This document shows, one piece after another, positions 46,896-55,010 of a stretch of DNA of 64,000 nt. Source of the DNA: Spirochaetia bacterium (GTDB taxonomy: Bacteria; Spirochaetota; Spirochaetia; CAKZLE01). Location: contig JAIPFY010000001.1 of NCBI GenBank assembly GCA_021736385.1, positions 135,457 to 199,456 of the forward strand, written 5' to 3'. The translations under genes were made by a program, and so were the position numbers. Below the pieces are notes generated by a model. It was not told the DNA's origin and did not search any database. It was given only the letters and a program-made list of their open reading frames with translations. Positions within the stretch are counted from its first letter, which is position 1; every line of letters begins with the position of its first letter.

Positions 46896-48169
46896 TCATC
46901 GGCGTCATTCAATTTCCGGGAACCAACTGTGAACGGGAGACCTCAGAAGCCATCAGACGGGCCGGGATGCAGCCGGTCTCTCATCGATGGAACATGTCGA
47001 TACAGCGCCTCAGTTCCTATGACGGGTTCGTGATCGCCGGGGGCTTCTCGTATGAGGACCGAAGCAGGTCAGGGATCATCGCCGCTCAGGACCCGATCAT
47101 GGATGCGATCAAGATCGAGAGTGAGAAAGGGAAACCGGTCCTGGGGATCTGCAACGGAGCACAGATCCTGGTGGAGTCGGGAATGGTTCCGGGGATCGAG
47201 GGCTACCTGCCCGGTGCGGCACTGACGACGAACAGACGAGTCGAACAGGGAACCCTGCTCGGCACCGGTTTCTATAATGCTTGGATCACCATCTGCTTCG
47301 ACGGTGCCCCCCCGGGGTGTGCCTTCACGTCTGCCATGCAGGAGGGGACGTGCCTGAGGATCCCGGCAGCACATGCTGAAGGGCGATTCCTCTTCTCCGA
47401 CGATCTCCGCGACGAGATGCTCAAACGGAATATGATCCTCTTCTCCTATACCGACGAACAGGGCAGCAAAGACCCCGACTTCCCGGTAAACCCCAACGGA
47501 TCGCTGTGCAACACTGCCGCGATCTGCAATGCATCCGGTACGGTCATGGCGATGATGCCCCATCCTGAGAGGACCCCTGCAGGAGATGCGATCTTCACCT
47601 CCATGAGGCAGTACATCGAACGGTGCGAAGCACGACCTGCTGAACCTGTCACCCTGCTCTCCAGTGACTACTATGCTCCCCGGGAACCACTGCAGCACTA
47701 CAGAGCCCCTTCTGATGCACACGAACTGGTCATAGACCTGATCATCACCGACAATGAAGCCGTATCGGTGGAGAATGCGCTGAGGCAGAGAGGGATCGGG
47801 GTGTCTGTCAGCAGAAGGACCCACTGGGAGATCTCGATGGATGCAGCCCATACCGAACAGTCCATGGAACGCATCATCGAGAGCGGAGAACTCTTCAACA
47901 GCAACAAGGAGTTCATCACCACGACAGCGGCCCCCGGGGGATCACGGTCCCTGCTCGTTCGAGAACGGGATGACAGTATCGGGGAACACGCCGTGGATGC
48001 ACTCACGAACTGGTTCGGGATCGATTCCATCACATCGATTCGCCACGGGGTCATCTGGACGATCACTCCAGATGACATGAGCACAGCCGACGAAGTCTAT
48101 GCACTGGTGGAGCAGACCCATCTGCTCTCCAGTCCCATAGCCCACAGGAGTATGATCTATGAAGCCTGA
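46892..48169 (+). CDS. purQ: PurQ glutaminase subunit with C-terminal PurS-like region (fusion)
   Basis: N-terminal class I GATase (GICNGAQIL, MMPHPER); about 150-aa C-terminal PurS-like segment (HAVDALTNWFGIDSITSIRHGVIWTI). Confidence 0.88.
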   Translation: MIIGVIQFPGTNCERETSEAIRRAGMQPVSHRWNMSIQRLSSYDGFVIAGGFSYEDRSRSGIIAAQDPIMDAIKIESEKGKPVLGICNGAQILVESGMVPGIEGYLPGAALTTNRRVEQGTLLGTGFYNAWITICFDGAPPGCAFTSAMQEGTCLRIPAAHAEGRFLFSDDLRDEMLKRNMILFSYTDEQGSKDPDFPVNPNGSLCNTAAICNASGTVMAMMPHPERTPAGDAIFTSMRQYIERCEARPAEPVTLLSSDYYAPREPLQHYRAPSDAHELVIDLIITDNEAVSVENALRQRGIGVSVSRRTHWEISMDAAHTEQSMERIIESGELFNSNKEFITTTAAPGGSRSLLVRERDDSIGEHAVDALTNWFGIDSITSIRHGVIWTITPDDMSTADEVYALVEQTHLLSSPIAHRSMIYEA

Positions 48170-49157
48170 TGAGATCCGTTATAAGCAGATCATCGCAGAC
48201 CATCTTGAGAGCTGCCTGACCGAGACCGACCTTGACCTGCCAGGAAAGAAACGGGGCAAGGTCCGCGACAGCTATACCCTTGATGACCGTATGGTCTTCG
48301 TCACCACCGACCGGCAGAGTGCCTTTGACCGTATCCTCGCCTCAGTCCCCTTCAAAGGTCAGGTCCTGAACCTGACCAGTGCCTGGTGGTTCGACAAGAC
48401 CCGTCATATCGTGCCGAATCACAAACTGGCCGTCCCTGACCCGAACACGACCATCGGCACCCGATGTACTGTGTTCCCCATCGAGTTCGTCGTACGAGGC
48501 TACATCACCGGGACGACCGACACCTCCCTGTGGACACAGTACCGCAGCGGGGTTCGCAGCTACTGCGGTATCGACTTCCCCGAGGGGCTGGTGAAGAACC
48601 AGCAGCTCCCCGAACCGGTGATCACCCCCACCACCAAAGCCGATGATCATGACCGGCCCATCTCTCCGAAGGAGATCATCGAAGAGGGGTGGATGAGCAG
48701 GGAGGACTGGGAGACAGCCAGTGAGTATGCCATGGAACTCTTCGCCTTCGGTCAGAAGACCGCAGAGGAACATGGACTGATCCTTGTCGATACCAAGTAT
48801 GAGATGGGCAGGGCTGCTGATGGCAGGATCCTGCTGATCGACGAGATCCATACCCCGGACTCCAGCCGGTACTGGCTCAAAGACTCCTTCAGCAGACGCC
48901 TGCAGGAAGGCCTTGAACCGGAGAACATCGACAAGGAGTTCCTGCGACTCTGGTTCAGAGAGCACTGCGATCCCTACCATGATGCAGTACTCCCGAAAGC
49001 ACCGGATGAGCTGGTGATCGAACTCTCCTACCGCTATATCATGCTCTATGAGCTGATCACCGGGCAGAAGTTCGTCTTCCCTGAAGGACCCGGGATCGAT
49101 CCCGCACAGCGCCTGGCAGAGAACCTCGCGAACCTGCGGGGTCGGGATGTCGAATAA
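48159..49157 (+). CDS. purC: SAICAR synthetase
   Basis: GKVRDSYTLDDRMVFVTTDRQSAFDR, EFVVRGYITGT. Confidence 0.96.
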   Translation: MKPDEIRYKQIIADHLESCLTETDLDLPGKKRGKVRDSYTLDDRMVFVTTDRQSAFDRILASVPFKGQVLNLTSAWWFDKTRHIVPNHKLAVPDPNTTIGTRCTVFPIEFVVRGYITGTTDTSLWTQYRSGVRSYCGIDFPEGLVKNQQLPEPVITPTTKADDHDRPISPKEIIEEGWMSREDWETASEYAMELFAFGQKTAEEHGLILVDTKYEMGRAADGRILLIDEIHTPDSSRYWLKDSFSRRLQEGLEPENIDKEFLRLWFREHCDPYHDAVLPKAPDELVIELSYRYIMLYELITGQKFVFPEGPGIDPAQRLAENLANLRGRDVE

Positions 49158-49182
49158 CACGAAACACAAGGAGTACAGAGGT

Positions 49183-49605
49183 ATGAAGAAGATCGTGATC
49201 ATCATGGGATCGGATTCAGACAGACCGCATGCAGACAGGATCATCGATGGTCTGCAGCGGGCTGAGGGCTATGACAAATCAAGCTATGCGATCGATGTCT
49301 ATACGGCATCGGCCCATAAGGAACCCCTGAAAGTCATGGGTATCCTCGATGCGCACAAAGACGAGAAAGCCCTGGTCTATATCACCATAGCAGGACGGTC
49401 CAACGCCCTCTCCGGGTTCTGCGCGGCGAACTGCAGTGCACCGGTGATCGCCTGCCCTCCATTCGCAGACAAGGTCGATATGATGGTGAACATCCACTCG
49501 ACCCTGCAGATGCCAAGCAGGACTCCGGTGATGGCAGTACTTGACCCCGGCAATGCGGCGCTTGCGGTCATGAGGATCCTTGCCCTCTCAGAAAGGAGTC
49601 TCTAG
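49183..49605 (+). CDS. purE: Class II PurE (AIR carboxylase)
   Basis: IIMGSDSDRPHADRI, TASAHKEP, IAGRSNALSG (class II signature instead of AGGAAHLPG). Confidence 0.9.
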   Translation: MKKIVIIMGSDSDRPHADRIIDGLQRAEGYDKSSYAIDVYTASAHKEPLKVMGILDAHKDEKALVYITIAGRSNALSGFCAANCSAPVIACPPFADKVDMMVNIHSTLQMPSRTPVMAVLDPGNAALAVMRILALSERSL

Positions 49606-49608
49606 TCC

Positions 49609-51048
49609 ATGTGCGGCATCGTCGGCATCATTGCAGCGCGCCCGGTGGTAACCGATATCTACGACAGTCTCGTTCAGCTTCAGCACCGGGGGCAGGATGC
49701 TGCAGGGATCATCACCTGCAATGAGGGACTGCATATCAAGAAGGGGACCGGGCTGGTCCGTGATATCTTCCAGGCACGACACATGGAACGGCTTCAGGGG
49801 CATATGGGGATCGGCCATACCCGCTATCCAACCAGCGGGGGCAAGAGCGGGGATGAGGTCCAGCCCTTCTGGACCAGTGTCCCCAACGGGATAGCCTTTG
49901 CCCATAACGGCAATATCGTAAACTATCTCCAGCTCCGTGATGAGGTGATCACCAAGCGGAAGCGCTACCTCAATACCTACAGCGACTCCGAGATGCTCAT
50001 GCAGCTCTTTGCCGATGTACTCCAGCGCTGTATCGGACACAATCCCACCCACCTGATCTCGGACTCCACCTTCTTTGACGGGCTGTGCATCGCCGCTTCA
50101 GAGCTCTTCTCCCTGATCAAGGGGTCGGTCTCCGCAGTCAGTGTCATCAAGGGACGGGGGCTCATAGCCTTTCGTGATCCGCACGGTATCAGGCCTCTGG
50201 TCATGGGTGAACGGACGTCCTCTGATGGGAAGAAGGAGTATATCTTCGCCTCGGAAGACACGATGTTCTACATGCTCGGCTACACCCTCATCCGGGATGT
50301 GGCACCGGGAGAACTCATCTATGTGACCGAAGCCGGGGAGCTCTTCTCGAAGATCGTGCAGCACAGGGCCTTCACCCCCTGTATCTTCGAATATGTCTAC
50401 TTCGCACGTCCCGATACCATGATGAACAACATCAACATCTACCGTTCACGGCTGCGCATGGGAGAGAACCTCGGGCATCTGTGGCAGAAACGCTACGGGG
50501 AACTGCGCCCGGACGTGATCATCCCCGCCCCTTCGACAGCAAACACCATGGCTCTTTCGATGGCCCGGGTCCTGGGAGTGAACTACTCCGAAGGACTCTA
50601 TAAGAACACCTTCATCGGCAGGACCTTCATCATGGCTGATCAGAAACAGCGCAGGCAGTCAGTCCGGTACAAACTCGTACCCCAGTTGCTGGAGATCAAA
50701 GGCAAAGATGTCATGATCGTAGATGACAGCATCGTGCGGGGGACCACCAGCAAGGAGATCGTCAAGATGGTGAAGGAGTTCGGGGCAAAGAAGGTCTACT
50801 TCGTCTCAGCCTGCCCGCCGGTCTGTAAGCCCTGCTACTACGGGGTCGACATCCCCACCCATGAGGAACTGATCGCATCATCCAAGACAGAAGAGGAGAT
50901 CAGAGCATATCTGGAAGCAGATATCCTGCTCTATCAGCAGCTCGAAGGTCTTGTGGAAGCCGTCACCAGAAAGGGTGACCACCACATAGACACCCCCTGT
51001 ACCGCATGTCTTGGAGGGACCTACATCCATGAACAGGAGGGACAGTGA
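49609..51048 (+). CDS. purF: Amidophosphoribosyltransferase
   Basis: MCGIVGII (Cys at position 2, no propeptide), VMIVDDSIVRGTTSKEIV. Confidence 0.97.
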   Translation: MCGIVGIIAARPVVTDIYDSLVQLQHRGQDAAGIITCNEGLHIKKGTGLVRDIFQARHMERLQGHMGIGHTRYPTSGGKSGDEVQPFWTSVPNGIAFAHNGNIVNYLQLRDEVITKRKRYLNTYSDSEMLMQLFADVLQRCIGHNPTHLISDSTFFDGLCIAASELFSLIKGSVSAVSVIKGRGLIAFRDPHGIRPLVMGERTSSDGKKEYIFASEDTMFYMLGYTLIRDVAPGELIYVTEAGELFSKIVQHRAFTPCIFEYVYFARPDTMMNNINIYRSRLRMGENLGHLWQKRYGELRPDVIIPAPSTANTMALSMARVLGVNYSEGLYKNTFIGRTFIMADQKQRRQSVRYKLVPQLLEIKGKDVMIVDDSIVRGTTSKEIVKMVKEFGAKKVYFVSACPPVCKPCYYGVDIPTHEELIASSKTEEEIRAYLEADILLYQQLEGLVEAVTRKGDHHIDTPCTACLGGTYIHEQEGQ

Positions 51049-52361
51049 TGATGAGAATAGCCGTGATCGGATCGGGAGCACGGGAGCATATCCTTGCATA
51101 TGCCCTCTATCATGCTCCTGAACCGACGACCCTCTTCGCGTTCGGGACCACAGCGAACCCCGGGATCATGCAGCTGTGCAGTGACTACCGCATCGGGGAT
51201 ATCACCGATGTTGCTGCGGTCTGCTCACAGCTGACTGCATGGGAGATCGACCTGGCGGTCATCGGACCTGAGGCACCCCTGAGCACCGGGACCGCAGATG
51301 CCCTGCGTGCTGCGGGGGTCTCCGTATTCGGCCCGGACAGGGCACTGGCCCGGATCGAGACCAGCAAGTCCTATACCAGAGAGCTGCTTGAAAAGACAGT
51401 ACCGCAGGCAAGTCCCTATTACCGGGTCGTCCGCAGTATCGGCGAGGCAGAGAGGGCATTGGCACACCTCGGTGAGCTCTACGTGATCAAAGCCGATGGA
51501 CTGTGCGGAGGGAAAGGGGTGAAAGTCTCGCAGGAGCACCTGCACTCCCATGAAGAGGCCCTGGAGTTCATCAGAGAACTGCTCGCCCAGAACAGTCAGT
51601 GTGTGATCGAGGAGAAACTCATCGGAGAGGAGTTCTCCCTGATGACCATCACCGACGGGTCCACCTGCATACACCTGCCGGTCGTCCAGGATCATAAGCG
51701 TGCCTATCCCGGTGATACCGGACCGAACACCGGCGGGATGGGAAGCTACTCCGATGCCGACCACTCGCTTCCCTTCCTCACCCCCGATGATATCCTCACA
51801 GCCAGAGAGCTCAATGAACAGGTGATCGAAGCACTTGAACAGGACAACGGGAGCCCCTACCGGGGCGTACTCTACGGCGGATTCATGGCAGTGTCAGAGG
51901 GGGTAAAGATCATAGAGTACAATGCCCGTTTCGGTGACCCGGAGGTCATGAACCTGATCAGTGTGATCGATGCGGATTTCCCACAGCTCTTCTTAGCAGC
52001 CGCTCAGGGGACCCTGCACGATCAGCAGATCACGCTGCGCCCCCTGGCCTCGGTCTGCAAGTATGCAGTACCGCAGGGCTACCCGGAAGCTCCTGTCAAA
52101 GGTGCTGAGATCGATATCAGCGGTATCGATGGGCCCTGCAGCATCTATCTCGGTTCTGTCGACCTCATCGACGGTGTTCTGGTGACCGGTGGATCGAGGA
52201 CCGCTGCCTGCGTGGCTCTGGGGAAGACCATCGAAGAGGCGGAGAGGAGAGCAGAGACCGCGGTCAGACAGATCCGCGGGAAACTCTTTCACAGGTCGGA
52301 CATCGGTACCGCGGCACTGATCGACAAGCGGACAGCCCATATGAGAGAGATCAGATCATGA
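51045..52361 (+). CDS. purD: Phosphoribosylamine-glycine ligase
   Basis: VIGSGAREHIL, ATP-grasp motifs, EYNARFGDPE. Confidence 0.97.
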   Translation: MMMRIAVIGSGAREHILAYALYHAPEPTTLFAFGTTANPGIMQLCSDYRIGDITDVAAVCSQLTAWEIDLAVIGPEAPLSTGTADALRAAGVSVFGPDRALARIETSKSYTRELLEKTVPQASPYYRVVRSIGEAERALAHLGELYVIKADGLCGGKGVKVSQEHLHSHEEALEFIRELLAQNSQCVIEEKLIGEEFSLMTITDGSTCIHLPVVQDHKRAYPGDTGPNTGGMGSYSDADHSLPFLTPDDILTARELNEQVIEALEQDNGSPYRGVLYGGFMAVSEGVKIIEYNARFGDPEVMNLISVIDADFPQLFLAAAQGTLHDQQITLRPLASVCKYAVPQGYPEAPVKGAEIDISGIDGPCSIYLGSVDLIDGVLVTGGSRTAACVALGKTIEEAERRAETAVRQIRGKLFHRSDIGTAALIDKRTAHMREIRS

Positions 52362-52957
52362 GCACATCGAAGATCAGACTGGGGATCCTGGGATCGACCC
52401 GAGGGACCGATATGCAGGCTATCATCGATGCGATCGAAGCAGAGAGACTCACTGCAGAGATCGAGGTGGTCATCTCAGACAGGAAGCACGCAGGGATCCT
52501 TGATCGGGCACGGGAGCACGGCCTGCAGGCAGTATACCTGCCTGCGATCAAGGCGGGCAGAAGAGTCGAACGAACGGTCTATGATGCACAGGTGAGTACG
52601 GTACTCCGCGAGCACCAGGTGGACATGGTACTGCTCATCGGGTACATGAGGATCGTCTCACCGGAATTCTGCAGCAGCTGGGAAGGGAGGCTGGTGAACG
52701 TACATCCCTCACTGCTCCCGGATTTCGCAGGAGGTATGGACAGTGATGTCCATGCTGCGGTGATCGCTTCAGGACGGACCGAGACCGGATGCACCGTGCA
52801 TCTGGTGACCGAAGAGGTAGATGGAGGTCCCATCCTGCTGCAGAAGCGCTGTGCAGTCCTTCCCGATGATGATCCGCAGTCGTTGAAACAGCGGGTCCAG
52901 CATCTTGAGGGTGAAGCGCTCATCGAGGTGATTGCACGTTTTGTCCCGTCATATTAG
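52358..52957 (+). CDS. purN: Phosphoribosylglycinamide formyltransferase
   Basis: VNVHPSLLPDF and GCTVHLVTEEVDGGPIL. Confidence 0.94.
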   Translation: MSTSKIRLGILGSTRGTDMQAIIDAIEAERLTAEIEVVISDRKHAGILDRAREHGLQAVYLPAIKAGRRVERTVYDAQVSTVLREHQVDMVLLIGYMRIVSPEFCSSWEGRLVNVHPSLLPDFAGGMDSDVHAAVIASGRTETGCTVHLVTEEVDGGPILLQKRCAVLPDDDPQSLKQRVQHLEGEALIEVIARFVPSY

Positions 52958-52985
52958 TATAGTACAGAGAAAGGGGAAGTAAGTT

Positions 52986-54539
52986 ATGATGAATACAGCA
53001 CCGACTACCGTAAAAAGAGCATTGCTCTCAGTCTCAGATAAGACAGGGATCGTCGAGTTCGCACAGCGGCTGCACCGCTGCGGTGTGGAACTGATCTCCA
53101 CCGGAGGGACTCAGCGACTGATCAAAGAAGCCGGGATACCGGTACAGGAGGTCTCAGAGATCACCGGGTTCCCGGAGATGATGGACGGGAGGGTGAAGAC
53201 CCTGCATCCACTGGTACACGGTGGGATCCTCGGTCTGCGGGATGTACATGCAGAGGCAGCAGCTGCCCATCATATCCCCTGGATCGATCTGGTGGTCTGC
53301 AACCTCTATCCCTTCGAGACCACCATCAACACACCGGGTGTCGCACTCGATCAGGCGATCGAACAGATCGACATCGGAGGGCCTACCATGATCCGGTCGG
53401 CCGCGAAGAATCTCGGATGGGTCAGTGTGGTGGTGAATCCACAGGACTATGAGATCGTAGCCCGGGGACTCGAAGAGAACGGCAGCATCACCTATGAGAC
53501 CAGAGAGCGCTTGTGTGCTGCAGCCTTCAGACATACGGCACAGTACGATGCCCTGATCCAGGCATACCTCACCCGGGAGCCGTTCCCTCAGGAGATCACC
53601 CTCACCTATCGCAAGTTCAGTGACCTGCGCTACGGGGAGAATCCCCATCAGAGAGCTGCCGCCTATACGTCAGTGCTTCCCCCCGACCTGAAAGATGACA
53701 TGTCGATCCTCGAGGCGGAGATCCTCGGAGGCAAGGAACTCTCCTACAATAACATCAATGATGCGACAGGGACCATACAGACCCTGAGGGAGTTCTCAGA
53801 TCCCGCATGTGTGGTCGTGAAGCATGCGAATCCCTGCGGAGCAGCATCGGGAGATGATATCTTCAAGGTCACACAGGATGCCTTCAACGCCGACAGGCTC
53901 TCAGCCTTCGGAGGCCTGGTAGCCATCAACAGACCCTGTACCGTGGAGATCGCGCAGTTCTTCAGCAAGATCTTCTTCGAGATCTTCATGGCCCCCGATT
54001 ACGAGCCGGAAGCACTGGCGATCCTGAAGAAGAAGAAGAATCTGAGGATCCTCCGTCTCAAGGACATCAAACCGCTCAATCAGGTGCCGATGCAGAAGTT
54101 CGTAGACGGCGGTCTGCTGGTGCAGGATCGGGACTGCTCAGTCATAGAGGCCTCTGATCTCACGGTAGTGACCAAGAGGATCCCAACCGAAGCAGAGACC
54201 GAGGATATGCTCTTTGGCTGGAAGGTCCTCAAGCATGTGAAATCGAATGGTATCCTGATCGCAAAAGATACGACCACTCTGGGGATCGGACCCGGTCAGG
54301 TCTCACGTGTGGATGCCGTACAGATCGCACTGAACAAGAGCTCATCCCCCGAAGGGGCGATCCTCGCATCAGATGCATTCTTCCCCTTCAGAGACAGTAT
54401 CGACTCTCTCGCCGGCAGCGGCATCAAGGCGATCATCCAGCCCGGCGGTTCCATACGGGATGATGAGGTCATAGCAGCATGTGATGAGCACGGTATCGCG
54501 ATGGTCTTCACCGGAATCCGCTGTTTCAATCACGGCTAG
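52986..54539 (+). CDS. purH: AICAR transformylase/IMP cyclohydrolase
   Basis: ALLSVSDKTGIVEFA, HGGILGLRD, VVKHANPCGAA. Confidence 0.97.
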   Translation: MMNTAPTTVKRALLSVSDKTGIVEFAQRLHRCGVELISTGGTQRLIKEAGIPVQEVSEITGFPEMMDGRVKTLHPLVHGGILGLRDVHAEAAAAHHIPWIDLVVCNLYPFETTINTPGVALDQAIEQIDIGGPTMIRSAAKNLGWVSVVVNPQDYEIVARGLEENGSITYETRERLCAAAFRHTAQYDALIQAYLTREPFPQEITLTYRKFSDLRYGENPHQRAAAYTSVLPPDLKDDMSILEAEILGGKELSYNNINDATGTIQTLREFSDPACVVVKHANPCGAASGDDIFKVTQDAFNADRLSAFGGLVAINRPCTVEIAQFFSKIFFEIFMAPDYEPEALAILKKKKNLRILRLKDIKPLNQVPMQKFVDGGLLVQDRDCSVIEASDLTVVTKRIPTEAETEDMLFGWKVLKHVKSNGILIAKDTTTLGIGPGQVSRVDAVQIALNKSSSPEGAILASDAFFPFRDSIDSLAGSGIKAIIQPGGSIRDDEVIAACDEHGIAMVFTGIRCFNHG

Positions 54540-54868
54540 AGCACACCAGGCCCTGCCTTCCGGTGATGATCCATCTCAGGAAGGCAGGGCACCGGTGCCG
54601 TACTGACGCTCACCCATTCCGATGTAAGCGGTCTAACCGATGCTCAAGTATGAACCCGACATCTGACATGAGCACCAGTGTCTCTCATAGGCGATCAGTC
54701 AAGATCACCACAGACCACCATCTCACCTGAGAGATCCCAGGCACGAACTCACCGACGGACCCCCTGATCGGACTGCTCGACAGCTCACTGGATGCTGCTC
54801 TGCAAGCAGCCTCCAGACCCTCGGGGCTGCTTCTCCGGGGTCTCCTTTGAAGCACATTCACCCCTCGT

Positions 54869-54897
54869 TTGCACACCTCACACATTCATGGTATAAT
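54869..54897 (+). promoter_or_regulatory. Strong predicted sigma70-type promoter of KamA-like gene
   Basis: TTGCAC-17-TATAAT; perfect hairpin CTCACAGA-ACG-TCTGTGAG (54909-54927) at the predicted 5' end of the transcript. Confidence 0.65.
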
Positions 54898-55010
54898 AGT
54901 ATCCTTGCCTCACAGAACGTCTGTGAGATGATATATGTTGATTAACACACATGCACAACTTTGTTAGTGACACAATATAAAGACCATACTCATTGAAGGG
55001 AGAGTTATCT

